Shown: positions 1 through 8,792, counted from the stretch's first letter. The stretch is 27,920 bases of DNA from an uncultured Oscillospiraceae bacterium (GCA_947628975.1 CANRBW010000003.1:1-27920), one strand, 5' to 3'. Translations and numbers: made by a program. Notes: generated by a model not told the origin, from the letters alone.

Positions 1-242
1 AGCCCGCCCCGGCCCCCGGCGGCGAGGCCGACGCCGGACGGGAGGACCTGGCCGGAGCGGACGGCGTCGTAGGCGGCGGAGCGGGGGACACCGGAGCCGG
101 GAACACCGGCGATGACAGCGCCCTGGACCGGGCGGAACGCTCCGTGGAGGACCTGGGGGACGGGGTGCGGGACACCCTGGACGACCTGGGGGACGCCGCC
201 AGGGACGCGGGCCGCGCCGCCAAAGAGAGCATGGACCGATGA
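1..242 (+). CDS. C-terminal fragment of an unrecognised acidic protein
   Basis: An open frame enters from the left edge and ends at TGA 240-242. The visible 79 residues start with a low-complexity Pro/Ala/Gly stretch and continue into a charged, probably helical tail rich in Asp, Arg and Ala (repeats of the kind DLGD and DALD/DAARD), finishing AAKESMDR. No family is recognised; the tail resembles amphipathic low-complexity ends of envelope or stress proteins, but that is only an impression. The gene is followed by a plus-strand terminator and faces purA, so it is the last gene of its transcript. The frame is supported by strong G/C third positions and the absence of stops; the start lies outside the window. 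Confidence 0.6.
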   Translation, partial: PAPAPGGEADAGREDLAGADGVVGGGAGDTGAGNTGDDSALDRAERSVEDLGDGVRDTLDDLGDAARDAGRAAKESMDR

Positions 243-274
243 AAAACGCCCCGGCCGGTGGTCCGGCCGGGGCG
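242..274 (-). terminator. Rho-independent terminator of purA
   Basis: A perfect 12-bp G+C-rich stem (247-258 with 263-274, loop TGGT) is followed on the minus strand by five T (242-246). It lies just past the purA stop and on the minus strand is the only hairpin here with a T run. Confidence 0.8.
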
Positions 275-285
275 TCAGGGACGGG

Positions 286-318
286 CAAAGAAGGGGCGCT
301 GCCCCTTCTTTGATTTTT
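286..318 (+). terminator. Rho-independent terminator of the left-edge gene
   Basis: A 12-bp stem (286-297 with 301-312, loop GCT) is followed by ATTTTT on the plus strand. The T run overlaps the complement of the purA stop codon, so the two convergent transcripts end within each other. Confidence 0.75.
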
Positions 319-1598
319 CAGCGCAGGGCGATCTCGTGGCGCTTGGGGCCGGTGGAGACGATGGAGACGGGGATCCCCACGCGGGCTTCGATGAAGTCCA
401 CATAGTCCCTGGTGGCCTGGGGGAGCTTGTGGTAGTCGGTCTCCCCCCGGATGTCGCACCGCCAGCCGGGCAGGGTCTCAAACACCGGCTTGGCCCGGGC
501 CAGGAGCGGGGGAGTGGGGAAGACGTCGGTGATCTGGCCGTCGATCTCGTAGCCCACGCAGACGGGGATCTGGTCCAGATAGCCCAGCACGTCCAGACAG
601 GTCAGGGCCACCTGGGTGGCGCCCTGGACCATGCAGCCGTACCGGGTGGCCACGCAGTCGAACCAGCCCACCCGCCGGGGCCGCCCGGTGGTGGCGCCGA
701 ACTCGCCCCGGTCCCCGCCCCGGCGGCGCAGTTCGTCCCCGGCCTCGCCGGTGACCTCGCTGATGAAGGGCTCGCTCTTGGCGCCCACGCAGGAGGAGTA
801 CGCCTTGGTGACGGCGATGACCGCCTCTATGGCGGTGGGGGGCACCGCCGCGCCCACGCAGCCGAAGCCGGCCAGGGTGTGGGAGGAGGTGGTCATGGGC
901 ACGATGCCCAGGTCGGGGTCCTTCATGGCCCCCAGCTGCCCCTCCAGCAGGATGGACTTCCCCTGCCCCAGCGCGTCGTGGACAAAGCCCGCCGCGTCCC
1001 CCACGAAGGGGCGGAGGAGCTCCCGCAGGGAGAGGAGTTCCTCCACCAGGGGCTCCAGCTCCAGACGGGGCTTGTGGTAGAGGTGCTCAAAGAGGACGTT
1101 CTTGATGTCCAGCGCCGCCGCCAGCCGCTCCCGGAGGCGGGACTCGTCAAACAGGTCGCAGACCTGGATGCCGATCTTGGCGTACTTGTCGGAGTAGAAG
1201 GGGGCGATGCCGCTCTTGGTGGAGCCGAAGGCCCGCCCGGCCAGCCGCTCCTCCTCATAGCTGTCCTGGAGGACGTGGTAGGGCAGCAGCAGCTGGCACC
1301 GCTCCGAGACGATGAGGTTGGGCTGGGGCACGCCCTGGTCGGTGATGGACCGGAGCTCCGCCACCAGCTTTTTCACGTCCAGGGCCACGCCGTTGCCGAT
1401 GATATTGGTCACATGGGGATAGAAAGTCCCTGAGGGGAGGATGTGCAGGGCGAAGCGGCCGTAGTCGTTGATGATGGTGTGTCCGGCGTTGGCCCCGCCC
1501 TGAAAGCGGACCACCACGTCGGAACGCTCGGCCAGAAGGTCGGTGATCTTGCCCTTGCCCTCGTCGCCCCAGTTGGCGCCGACGATCGCTTTTACCAT
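318..1598 (-). CDS. purA: Adenylosuccinate synthetase
   Basis: Cytoplasmic enzyme of purine synthesis: it joins IMP and aspartate using GTP to make adenylosuccinate, the first step committed to AMP. The 426-residue product has the usual family length and begins with the N-terminal P-loop signature VGANWGDEGKGK, followed by the FQGGANAGHT block, the GTTGRPRRVGWFD-type block near residue 300 and the C-terminal region expected for PurA. The start at 1598 is chosen because GGAGGT lies seven bases upstream and the family begins MVKAIVGANWG; a longer in-frame start at 1661 adds unrelated residues. It is a single-gene transcript between its own promoter at 1666-1694 and its terminator at 242-274. 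Nothing regulatory (no PurR or guanine riboswitch pattern) was recognised in the short leader. Confidence 0.97.
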   Translation of the reverse strand: MVKAIVGANWGDEGKGKITDLLAERSDVVVRFQGGANAGHTIINDYGRFALHILPSGTFYPHVTNIIGNGVALDVKKLVAELRSITDQGVPQPNLIVSERCQLLLPYHVLQDSYEEERLAGRAFGSTKSGIAPFYSDKYAKIGIQVCDLFDESRLRERLAAALDIKNVLFEHLYHKPRLELEPLVEELLSLRELLRPFVGDAAGFVHDALGQGKSILLEGQLGAMKDPDLGIVPMTTSSHTLAGFGCVGAAVPPTAIEAVIAVTKAYSSCVGAKSEPFISEVTGEAGDELRRRGGDRGEFGATTGRPRRVGWFDCVATRYGCMVQGATQVALTCLDVLGYLDQIPVCVGYEIDGQITDVFPTPPLLARAKPVFETLPGWRCDIRGETDYHKLPQATRDYVDFIEARVGIPVSIVSTGPKRHEIALR

Positions 1599-1665
1599 GG
1601 TGTTACCTCCGGGCCCCCGGATTCGCAGCCTGGCGGTCTGCCTTTTCAAGGGCCCATACAAATCT

Positions 1666-1694
1666 ATTATAATTCACCAAAAGCGAAAACGCAA
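1666..1694 (-). promoter_or_regulatory. Sigma-A promoter of purA
   Basis: Read on the minus strand: TTGCGT (1689-1694), 17-bp spacer, TATAAT (1666-1671), about 70 bases before the purA start. The TTGCGT -35 recurs in other promoters of this window. Confidence 0.75.
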
Positions 1695-1758
1695 GCCCAA
1701 CCATTTTTGTCCGGGAGATAGAACGGCCCGGCCCGGCGCGGGCGGGGGCGGCCGGGGG

Positions 1759-1787
1759 TTGACATTTGGGGAAAAAGCGGATAGAAT
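1759..1787 (+). promoter_or_regulatory. Sigma-A promoter of the ileS leader
   Basis: Consensus TTGACA (1759-1764), exactly 17 bp, TAGAAT (1782-1787). Transcription should begin near 1794, giving a leader of about 280 nt, the right size for a T-box. Confidence 0.85.
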
Positions 1788-1793
1788 AACAGC

Positions 1794-2039
1794 GTTCACA
1801 CGCTGAGAAGAGGACGAGTACCCGCGTCCCGCCGCGCAGAGAGCCGCCGTTTGGTGCGAGGCGGAGGGCGGAGAGCGGGGAAGGATCACCTCGGAGCGGC
1901 CCGGTCGAGCGGGGAGCCAGACCGGGACGGGCGGCGCCGTTACCCGCCGACGAGTGGCCCCGGCCGGTCCGGGGCAAGTAGAGTGGTACCGCAGAGGGTC
2001 GCGCCTTTGTCTCTTACAGGAGGAGATGGGCGCGTTTTT
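1794..2039 (+). promoter_or_regulatory. T-box riboswitch (tRNA-Ile sensing) upstream of ileS
   Basis: Leader RNA that reads uncharged tRNA-Ile. The left side of the specifier loop contains the loop-E element AGTA (GAGGACGAGTA near 1811-1821). The right side presents ATC at 1885-1887 followed by A, which is an isoleucine codon and fits the downstream gene. The T-box itself, AGAGTGGTACCGC, lies at 1980-1992; its TGGT can pair with the tRNA acceptor end whose discriminator is A, as in tRNA-Ile. The competing terminator is the stem 2000-2005/2029-2034 with an inner TCTC/GAGA helix and TTTTT at 2035-2039. Family knowledge: uncharged tRNA stabilises the antiterminator and lets transcription reach ileS. 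The exact 5' end is inferred from the promoter. Confidence 0.92.
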
Positions 2040-2075
2040 CTTTGGAAAAATCTAAGGATCAAAGGAGACACCGCC

Positions 2076-4877
2076 ATGGACTTCAACCAGACCGTACACC
2101 TGCCCCAGACCGACTTCCCCATGCGGGCGGGCCTGCCCAAGCGGGAGCCGGAGATGCTGGCCGGCTTCGAGGGGCTCTACCACCAGATGGTGGCCCGCAA
2201 CCAGGGCAAGCCCAAGTTCGTCCTCCACGACGGCCCCCCCTACGCCAACGGCAACATCCACATCGGCACCGCCATGAACAAGGTCCTCAAGGACATGATC
2301 GTGAAGATGCGGAACATGACCGGCTTCCAGGCCCCCTACGTCCCCGGCTGGGACACCCACGGTCTGCCCATCGAGTCGGCGGTGCTCAAGGACAAGAGCG
2401 TCAAGCGCGAGGAGATGACGGTGGCGGAGTTCCGCACCAAGTGCCGGGAGTACGCCGAGGGCTATATCGCCAAGATGACCGAGCAGTTCAAGCGCCTGGG
2501 CGTGCTGGGGGAGTGGGAGGATCCCTATATCACCCTCCTGCCCGAATTTGAGGCCAGGCAGATCGAGGTCTTTGGCAAGATGGCGGAGAAGGGGCTCATC
2601 TACAAGGGCCTCAAGCCGGTCTACTGGTGCCCCGCCGACCAGACCGCCCTGGCCGAGGCGGAGATCGAGTACGCCGACGACCCCTGCACCACCATCTTCG
2701 TCAAGTTCCCCGTGGTGGACGACCTGGGCCGCCTGGGGCAGTATGGCGACGTGGGCCGGATGTCCTTCGTGATCTGGACCACCACCCCCTGGACCATCCC
2801 CGGCAACATGGCCATCTGCGTCAACGCCGGGTTCGACTACGTCCTGCTGGAGGTCCCCGGCGGGGAGATCTATATCCTGGCCCAGGAGCTGGCCAAGGGG
2901 GTGTGCGAACAGGCGGGCATCGACTACGGCGCCTGCCGGGTGCTGGCCACCCTCAAGGGCGGGGACTTCGAGCTGATGCGGGCCCGCCACCCCCTGTTCG
3001 ACCGGGACAGCGTCCTGCTGTGCGGCGACCATGTGACCCTGGAGGCGGGCACCGGCTGTGTCCACACCGCCCCCGGCTTCGGCGCGGACGACTTCTATAT
3101 CTGCCAGGCCTACGACAAGAGCGGCAAGACCGCCATCGGCGTGCCCGTGCCGGTGAACGCCAAGGGCGTGATGACCGACGAGCGCTACAACGGCCAGTAC
3201 TACGCCAAGGGCAACGACCTGGTCATCGCCGACCTGGAGTCCTGCGGCGCGCTGTTGAGCAAGGAGAGCATCACCCACTCCTACCCCCATTGCTGGCGGT
3301 GCAAGAACCCCATCATCTTCCGGGCAACCGAGCAGTGGTTCTGTAGTGTGGACGCCATCAAGAAGGCCGCCGTGGAGAGCTGCGAGGGCATCCGCTGGAA
3401 GCCGGAGTGGGGCAAGGAGCGGATGATCTCCATGATTTCCGAGCGCAGCGACTGGTGCATCTCCCGCCAGCGGGTGTGGGGGGTGCCCATCCCCATGTTC
3501 TACTGCGAGAAGTGCGGCGGCGAGGTCATCTCCCCGGACACCATCGCCCACGTGGCGGCGCTGTTCCGGGAAAAGGGCTCCAACGTCTGGTTCGACAGAC
3601 CCGCCGACCAGCTGATCCCCGCCGGGACCCGGTGCCCCCACTGCGGCCACGACCACTTCACCAAGGAGACCGACATCATGGACGTGTGGTTCGACTCCGG
3701 CTCCACCTGGGCCGCGGTGGCCGACGCCAGGGAGTCGCTGGGGTACCCCGCCGACCTCTACCTGGAGGGGGGCGACCAGTACCGGGGCTGGTTCCAGTCC
3801 TCCATGCTCACCTCCATCGCCGTCAACGGCGTGGCTCCCTACAAGCAGATCGTCACCCACGGCTGGACGGTGGACGGCGAGGGCAAGGCCATGCACAAGT
3901 CCCTGGGCAACGCCGTCAGCCCCGACGAGGTCTTGAAGGACTACGGCGCGGACATCTTCCGGCTGTGGGTGGCCAGCGCCGACTATACCCAGGATATGCG
4001 TATTTCCCAGGACATCCTCAAGCAGCTGGCCCAGGCGTATCTGAAGATCCGCAACACCGCCCGGTATATGCTGGGCAACCTCCACGACTTCGACCCCGAC
4101 CAGGCCACGCCGGCGGCGGAACTGCTGGACCTGGACCGGTGGGCGGTGTCCCGGCTGGGCCGCCTGGCCCGGACCTGCCGGGAGGCGTATGACGCCTACG
4201 ACTTCCATGTGGTCTACCGGGCCATCTACAACTTCTGCGTGCTGGACCTGTCCAACTTCTACCTGGATGTGATCAAGGACCGGCTCTACTGCGGCGACCG
4301 GGCCTCCCGCCGGAGCGCCCAGAGCGCCCTCTACACCATCCTGGACGGCCTGACCCGCCTGGTGGCCCCCATCCTGGCCTTCACCTCCGACGAGATCTGG
4401 CGGGCCATGCCCCACGCCAAGGGGGCGGACCCCCGCAGCCCGCTCCTCAACGATATGCCCGACCTCTCCGACGCCCCGGCCCTGCCTGAGGCGGAGGAGG
4501 CCCGGTGGGCCCAGGCCATCGCCGTCCGGGACGAGGTGAACAAGGCCCTGGAGCTCCAGCGGGCCGAGGGCGGCGTGAAGAAGAGCCAGGACGCGGCGGT
4601 GACGTTGGCGCTGTCCGATGGGCTCTACGCCGACTATGAGGCGGGCAAGTTCCTCGCCGGCTTCCACCCCGACGACCTGGCCACGCTGTTCATCGTCTCC
4701 CAGGTGGAGGTGGTCCGGGGCGAGACCGGCCGCGCCGCCGAGAGCGTGGAGGGCCTTTGGGTGGCGGTGGCCCCGGCCAAGGGGGAGAAGTGCCCCCGGT
4801 GCTGGAACCACCATGAGCACACCGACGCGGAGGGCCTGTGCCCCCGGTGTGCCGCCGTGCTGAGGCAGGAGGGCTGA
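2076..4877 (+). CDS. ileS: Isoleucyl-tRNA synthetase
   Basis: Charges tRNA-Ile with isoleucine in the cytoplasm. The 933-residue product has the full class Ia layout: the HIGH-type signature in GPPYANGNIHIG at residues 53-64, a central editing (CP1) domain with the TTPWT block, the second signature as KAMHKSLGN from residue 604 (the MHKS form of KMSKS), an anticodon-binding helical domain and a C-terminal zinc knuckle with two CxxC pairs near residues 905-928. Two further Cys pairs lie in the middle (about residues 476-535). The ATG at 2076 is used because AAAGGAG precedes it and family members begin at the same point. The T-box directly upstream confirms specificity for isoleucine. It heads a run with lspA and the pseudouridine synthase gene, a common order in Clostridia. 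Confidence 0.97.
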   Translation: MDFNQTVHLPQTDFPMRAGLPKREPEMLAGFEGLYHQMVARNQGKPKFVLHDGPPYANGNIHIGTAMNKVLKDMIVKMRNMTGFQAPYVPGWDTHGLPIESAVLKDKSVKREEMTVAEFRTKCREYAEGYIAKMTEQFKRLGVLGEWEDPYITLLPEFEARQIEVFGKMAEKGLIYKGLKPVYWCPADQTALAEAEIEYADDPCTTIFVKFPVVDDLGRLGQYGDVGRMSFVIWTTTPWTIPGNMAICVNAGFDYVLLEVPGGEIYILAQELAKGVCEQAGIDYGACRVLATLKGGDFELMRARHPLFDRDSVLLCGDHVTLEAGTGCVHTAPGFGADDFYICQAYDKSGKTAIGVPVPVNAKGVMTDERYNGQYYAKGNDLVIADLESCGALLSKESITHSYPHCWRCKNPIIFRATEQWFCSVDAIKKAAVESCEGIRWKPEWGKERMISMISERSDWCISRQRVWGVPIPMFYCEKCGGEVISPDTIAHVAALFREKGSNVWFDRPADQLIPAGTRCPHCGHDHFTKETDIMDVWFDSGSTWAAVADARESLGYPADLYLEGGDQYRGWFQSSMLTSIAVNGVAPYKQIVTHGWTVDGEGKAMHKSLGNAVSPDEVLKDYGADIFRLWVASADYTQDMRISQDILKQLAQAYLKIRNTARYMLGNLHDFDPDQATPAAELLDLDRWAVSRLGRLARTCREAYDAYDFHVVYRAIYNFCVLDLSNFYLDVIKDRLYCGDRASRRSAQSALYTILDGLTRLVAPILAFTSDEIWRAMPHAKGADPRSPLLNDMPDLSDAPALPEAEEARWAQAIAVRDEVNKALELQRAEGGVKKSQDAAVTLALSDGLYADYEAGKFLAGFHPDDLATLFIVSQVEVVRGETGRAAESVEGLWVAVAPAKGEKCPRCWNHHEHTDAEGLCPRCAAVLRQEG

Positions 4878-4878
4878 G

Positions 4879-5397
4879 TTGGAGCGGAAGGACAGACGCG
4901 CCCGCCCCTGGCCCTGGTACGCCCTGGCCGGGGGGCTGGTGGTGGCGGACCAGGTGGTCAAGGGCCTGGTCCGGGCCACCCTGGAGCCGGGGCAGACCCG
5001 GCCTTTGATCCCCCATCTCATCGAGCTTTTGTATGTGGAGAACACCGGCGGCGCCTTCTCCATCCTCGGCCGCTACACCTGGGTCCTGGCCCTGCTGTCC
5101 GCGGTGGTGACGGTGGGGCTGACCCTGTGCCTGTGGAAGGGGCGGCTGGCGAACTCCGCCCCGTCCCGGCTGTGCCTGGCCCTGGTGCTGGCCGGGGCGG
5201 CGGGCAACCTCATCGACCGGGTGGGCCGGGGCAGTGTGACCGATATGTTCAACTTTACCTTCATCCGCTTCGGCGTGTTCAACGTGGCGGATGTCTGCGT
5301 GGTGTGCGGGATCCTGGGCTACGCGGTGTGGATCCTGTGTACCCAGTCCCGCCGCGGCGGGGAAGAGCATGGAACTGACGCTGACCGTCCCCGCTGA
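4879..5397 (+). CDS. lspA: Lipoprotein signal peptidase (signal peptidase II)
   Basis: Membrane aspartic protease that cuts the signal peptide from diacylglyceryl-modified prolipoproteins. The 172 residues carry four hydrophobic segments and the conserved blocks VADQVVK, ENTGGAFSI, GNLIDRV and FNVADV; the Asp in the last two are the catalytic pair of the family. The start is TTG at 4879, one base after the ileS stop, with AGGAGGG inside the end of ileS, so translation is probably coupled. The C-terminus is extended by about 20 polar residues and overlaps the next gene by 29 bp. A likely client, a lipoprotein with lipobox LSAC, is encoded in this window at 20824-21945. Confidence 0.93.
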   Translation: MERKDRRARPWPWYALAGGLVVADQVVKGLVRATLEPGQTRPLIPHLIELLYVENTGGAFSILGRYTWVLALLSAVVTVGLTLCLWKGRLANSAPSRLCLALVLAGAAGNLIDRVGRGSVTDMFNFTFIRFGVFNVADVCVVCGILGYAVWILCTQSRRGGEEHGTDADRPR

Positions 5398-6298
5398 GGG
5401 CCTGCGGGCGGACGCCTTTCTGGCCGGGGCGGTGGAGGGGCTGACCCGCTCCGCCGCCCAGAAGCTGCTGGAGAGCGGGGCGGTGGTCTGCCGGGGCCGA
5501 AAGGTGGGCAAGAGCGATAAGCTCCCCGCCGGGGCGGAGGTGGCGGTGACCCTCCCCGCCCCCCAGCCCCTGGAGGCCGCGCCGGAGGACCTGCCCTTGG
5601 ACGTGGTCTACGAAGACGGGGACGTGATCGTGGTCAACAAGCCGGTAGGGATGGTGGTCCACCCCGCGCCGGGGCACCCGTCGGGCACGCTGGTCAACGC
5701 CCTGCTCTACCACTGCGGGGAAAGCCTCTCCGGCATCAACGGGGTGGCCCGGCCCGGCATCGTCCACCGCATCGACCGGGACACCTCCGGCCTGGTGATC
5801 GCCGCCAAGAACGACCGGGCCCACCTGTCCCTGGCCGCCCAGCTCCAGGACCACTCCCTGTACCGGCTCTACCACGGGATCGTGGCGGGGGGTCTGCGGG
5901 AGGAGGAGGGGACGGTGAACGCCCCCCTGGGCCGGAGCCCCAAGGACCGCAAGAAGATGGCGGTGGTGGCCGGGGGCCGGGAGGCGGTGACCCACTACAC
6001 TGTGCTGGAGCGCTTTTCTGGCTGTACCTACGCCGCCTTCCGGCTGGAGACCGGCCGCACCCACCAGATCCGGGTCCACATGGCCCATTTGGGCCATCCC
6101 CTGCTGGGGGACAGGGTCTACGGCCCCCCCAAGGGCTATCCGGGGCTGGTGGGCCAGTGCCTCCACGCCAAGGCGCTGACCTTCACCCACCCCGCCACGG
6201 GGGAGCGGATGACGGTGGAGTGCCCTCTGCCCGACGATTTTGCCCGCGTTCTGGCCAAACTGCGCCGGCGGCGCGGGGGAGAGGGGGAGCAAGCGTGA
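5369..6298 (+). CDS. RluD-family 23S rRNA pseudouridine synthase
   Basis: Converts uridines in structured RNA to pseudouridine. The 309-residue product has an N-terminal S4 RNA-binding domain (about residues 12-70) and a catalytic domain with the family signature HRIDRDTSGL; Asp136 is the expected nucleophile. Further blocks NKPVGMVVHP, RTHQIRVHMAHLGHP and GDRVYG are typical of RluA/RluC/RluD enzymes. The start ATG at 5369 lies within the end of lspA and is preceded by GGGGAAG; an upstream in-frame start at 5291 would add residues unrelated to the family. The lspA-rluD pairing is standard in Firmicutes and suggests the rluD/YlyB type, but the exact target positions cannot be told from sequence, so no gene symbol is given. 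Confidence 0.9.
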   Translation: MELTLTVPAEGLRADAFLAGAVEGLTRSAAQKLLESGAVVCRGRKVGKSDKLPAGAEVAVTLPAPQPLEAAPEDLPLDVVYEDGDVIVVNKPVGMVVHPAPGHPSGTLVNALLYHCGESLSGINGVARPGIVHRIDRDTSGLVIAAKNDRAHLSLAAQLQDHSLYRLYHGIVAGGLREEEGTVNAPLGRSPKDRKKMAVVAGGREAVTHYTVLERFSGCTYAAFRLETGRTHQIRVHMAHLGHPLLGDRVYGPPKGYPGLVGQCLHAKALTFTHPATGERMTVECPLPDDFARVLAKLRRRRGGEGEQA

Positions 6299-6999
6299 AC
6301 GACACCCGCGGGGGCGTCCACATCCTGGTGGTGGAGGACGACCCGGACATCAACCGATTGCTGTGCGCCATTCTGGAAGGGGCGGGCTATGGGGCCCGCC
6401 CCGCCTTTTCCGGCAGCGAGGGGCTGCTGTGGGCGGAGAAGTACGACTACGACCTGATCCTGCTGGACCTGATGCTCCCCGGCCTTCCCGGGGAGGAGTT
6501 CATCCGGCGGGTCCGGGGCAGGGGGACCATGCCCATCCTGGTGCTTTCGGCCAAGATAGCGGTGGAGGACCGGGTGAACGCCCTGGCCCTGGGGGCGGAC
6601 GACTTCATCCCCAAGCCCTTTGACAACCGGGAGGTGCTGGCCCGGGTGGAGGCCCAGCTGCGCCGGAGCCGGGACTTCTCCGGCCCCGCCGTCCAGGGCG
6701 CGCTGACCTGGGGTCCCCTGCGCCTGGACCGGGAGGGCCACAGCGCCACCCTGGACGGGACGGACCTGGCCCTCACCGCCCACGAGTTCGCCATCCTGGC
6801 CCTGCTCATGGGCCAGCCCCGGCGGGCCTTCTCCCGCGCCCAGATCTACGAGGCGGCGTGGGGGGAGGAGTATGTGGGGGACGACAACACCGTCAACGTC
6901 CACGTCAGCAACCTGCGGGCCAAGCTGGCCAGGGTGGACCCGGCGGGGGAGTACATCAAAACGGTGTGGGGCGTGGGCTTTCGGATGGGCGCTCTTTAG
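6295..6999 (+). CDS. OmpR/PhoB-family response regulator
   Basis: DNA-binding output protein of a two-component system, 234 residues. The receiver domain (residues 8-120) shows the acidic pocket VEDDPD at 13-18, phospho-acceptor Asp58 in LILLDLMLPG, and the conserved Lys in FIPKPFD. A winged-helix Trans_reg_C domain follows (about 135-232) with the DNTVNVHVSNLRAKL recognition-helix region and the C-terminal IKTVWGVGFRM block. The start is GTG 6295, overlapping the TGA of the previous gene, with GAGAGGGGGAG upstream. Its partner kinase is probably the one at 8793-9701, on the far side of the ABC transporter. This split order (regulator, ATPase, permease, kinase) recalls modules that sense and expel peptide antibiotics such as bacitracin or lantibiotics; substrate unknown. 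Confidence 0.93.
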   Translation: MNDTRGGVHILVVEDDPDINRLLCAILEGAGYGARPAFSGSEGLLWAEKYDYDLILLDLMLPGLPGEEFIRRVRGRGTMPILVLSAKIAVEDRVNALALGADDFIPKPFDNREVLARVEAQLRRSRDFSGPAVQGALTWGPLRLDREGHSATLDGTDLALTAHEFAILALLMGQPRRAFSRAQIYEAAWGEEYVGDDNTVNVHVSNLRAKLARVDPAGEYIKTVWGVGFRMGAL

Positions 7000-7021
7000 A
7001 CTTTCTTCACACTTTCTTTCC
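7000..7021 (+). promoter_or_regulatory. Tandem 11-bp direct repeat, candidate response-regulator site
   Basis: ACTTTCTTCAC at 7000-7010 is followed at once by ACTTTCTTTCC at 7011-7021, one helical turn apart, as OmpR-family dimers prefer. A weak -10 (TATGCT, 7043-7048) lies 21 bp downstream with no good -35, as expected for an activated promoter. It sits in the only clear gap between the regulator and the ABC genes. Confidence 0.4.
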
Positions 7022-7080
7022 GGGGACTTGAAGATCCGGGCGTATGCTTAGGACGACCGAAAGGAAAGGAAGGGATCCAG

Positions 7081-8001
7081 ATGGACGACATTGTACTCTC
7101 CACCCACGGCCTCACCCGGCGCTACGGCGGCCAGAAGGCCCTGGACCAGGTCTCCCTGACGGTGCGCCGGGGAGAGATCTACGGCCTGGTGGGCCGCAAC
7201 GGGGCGGGGAAGACCACCCTGATGCGGCTGATCACCGGCCAGAGCGTCCCCACCGAGGGCCGGGTGGAGCTCTTCGGCGCCACGGGCCGGGACCTGCGCC
7301 GGGCCCGCGCCCGGATGGGGGCCATGGTGGAGGTCCCCGCCTTCTCCCCCTTCCTGGGAGCGCGGGAGAACCTGGAATACTACCGCCTCCAGCGGGGCAT
7401 CCCCGGCCGGGAGACGGTGGAGGAGGCCCTGGAGCTGGTGGGGCTCGCCGACGCCGGCGCCAAGAAGTTCAAGACCTTCTCCCTAGGGATGAAACAGCGC
7501 CTGGGCCTGGCCCTGGCCCTGATGAACCGCCCCGACCTCCTGGTCCTGGACGAGCCGGTCAACGGCCTGGACCCGGAGGGGGTGGTGGAGTTCCGCCGGC
7601 TGCTGGGGCGGCTCCATCGGGAGCGGCAGACCACCGTCCTCATCTCCAGCCACATCCTGGCGGAGTTGGCCAACGTGGCCACCTGCTACGGTTTTTTGGA
7701 GCGGGGCCGCCTGCTGGAGGAGATCACCGCCCAGACCTTGGAGGAGCGGTGCCGGGTGTGCCTGCGCCTTCAGGTGGACGACGCGGCCAAGGCCTCGGTG
7801 ATCTTCCACATCAAGCTGGGCACCGACGCCTTCAAAGTTTTGCCCGACAACACCCTGGAGCTCTACGACCACCTGGACTGCCCTCAGGCGGTGTCCCAGG
7901 CCCTGGCGGAGGAGGGCGTGTTCCTCCAGAGCATGGAGCGCCGGGGCAGCGACCTGGAGGGGTACTTCCTGGACCTGATCGGAGGTGGGCGGGATGCTTA
8001 A
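7081..8001 (+). CDS. ABC transporter ATP-binding protein, BcrA/lantibiotic-immunity type
   Basis: ATPase subunit of an ABC-2 exporter, 306 residues. Walker A is VGRNGAGKTTL (about residues 37-47), the signature is FSLGMKQR (about 133-140), Walker B is LLVLDEPVNGLDPEG (about 155-169), and the H-loop His is in LISSHILAEL. The C-terminal 90 residues form the accessory region common in drug- and bacteriocin-resistance ATPases. AAAGGAAGGGA precedes the ATG. The stop overlaps the permease start by 8 bp. Family knowledge: such pairs move hydrophobic peptides or antibiotics out of the membrane. The flanking two-component genes support a role in induced resistance; the actual substrate is not visible. 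Confidence 0.9.
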   Translation: MDDIVLSTHGLTRRYGGQKALDQVSLTVRRGEIYGLVGRNGAGKTTLMRLITGQSVPTEGRVELFGATGRDLRRARARMGAMVEVPAFSPFLGARENLEYYRLQRGIPGRETVEEALELVGLADAGAKKFKTFSLGMKQRLGLALALMNRPDLLVLDEPVNGLDPEGVVEFRRLLGRLHRERQTTVLISSHILAELANVATCYGFLERGRLLEEITAQTLEERCRVCLRLQVDDAAKASVIFHIKLGTDAFKVLPDNTLELYDHLDCPQAVSQALAEEGVFLQSMERRGSDLEGYFLDLIGGGRDA

Positions 8002-8779
8002 CTATCTGCGCGCCGAGCTCTACAAGCTCTTTCGCCGGAAATACTTCTGGGGGTTGACGGCCATCGTCCTGGCGCTGGAGGGGCTGCTGGTGGCGGCCTA
8101 TCTGTTCATCAACGCCCACGGCGGCCACGCCTATTTTAACGACAGCGTGAACGACGTGATCCTGCGGATGCTGGGGGTGGGCGGGGTCTGCGCCGTGCTC
8201 ACCGGGGACGTGGTCTTCGCCGCCCAGTACCGGAACGCCACGTTGAAAAACGAGGTCTCCTTCGGCCTGCCCCGGTGGCGGATCTACCTGGGCAAGCTGG
8301 CGGCCCAGCTGATCGCCTCCGTTTTGCTGTGCCTGGTGGCGGTGGGGGGCTATGTGGCCGCGTGCCGTCTGCTTCTGCCGGTCTGGCCGGAGGGAGGGGA
8401 CCTGGCGGAGGTGTGGCGGATGCTGGGGCGGGGACTGCTGGCCGCCCTGCCGCTGTGGGTGGGGGTGCAGGGGATGGTCTGCGCCTGTTTCTTCCTCATC
8501 CGGGGGGAGGGCGTCGCCCTGTTCACCGCCCTTTGCCTTTTCTGGGCCCTGCCTGGGATCATGCAGTTCGTGGGGGGACTGTTCAGCGGCTACCCCATGG
8601 GGGATCTTCTGTTGAAGGTCCTCCCCTGGACCCCCTCGGCCATGCTGGACGCCACGCGGCTCCACCTGAAGGCGGGGTTCTACCCCTGGTTGACGCGGAC
8701 CTGCCTGGTGGGCGGGGTCTGGCTGGCGGTCTCCACCGCCCTGGGGCTGTGGCGCTTCCGCCGCAAGGAGATCCACTGA
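7994..8779 (+). CDS. ABC-2 type transporter permease
   Basis: Membrane subunit of the exporter, 261 residues with about six hydrophobic segments: residues 14-36, 55-80, 95-125, 145-170, 175-200 and 230-255 by eye. The N-terminus MLNYLRAELYKLFRRKYFW is typical of ABC-2 permeases (charged first helix before the first membrane segment). The ATG at 7994 is preferred over GTG at 7985 because GGAGGT at 7981-7986 is then correctly spaced. It overlaps the ATPase gene by 8 bp, which implies coupled translation and a stoichiometric complex. Sequence alone does not give the substrate. Confidence 0.88.
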   Translation: MLNYLRAELYKLFRRKYFWGLTAIVLALEGLLVAAYLFINAHGGHAYFNDSVNDVILRMLGVGGVCAVLTGDVVFAAQYRNATLKNEVSFGLPRWRIYLGKLAAQLIASVLLCLVAVGGYVAACRLLLPVWPEGGDLAEVWRMLGRGLLAALPLWVGVQGMVCACFFLIRGEGVALFTALCLFWALPGIMQFVGGLFSGYPMGDLLLKVLPWTPSAMLDATRLHLKAGFYPWLTRTCLVGGVWLAVSTALGLWRFRRKEIH

Positions 8780-8792
8780 GAGGAGGCCGGAC

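Noticed and set aside
258..1433. Plus-strand open frame of 391 codons opposite purA
   Set aside because: Shadow of purA in G+C-rich DNA: low-complexity Gly/His/Pro product and no family; purA motifs are on the other strand.
2052..5063. Minus-strand open frame of about 1000 codons opposite ileS
   Set aside because: Antisense to a complete isoleucyl-tRNA synthetase; its composition is typical of shadow frames.
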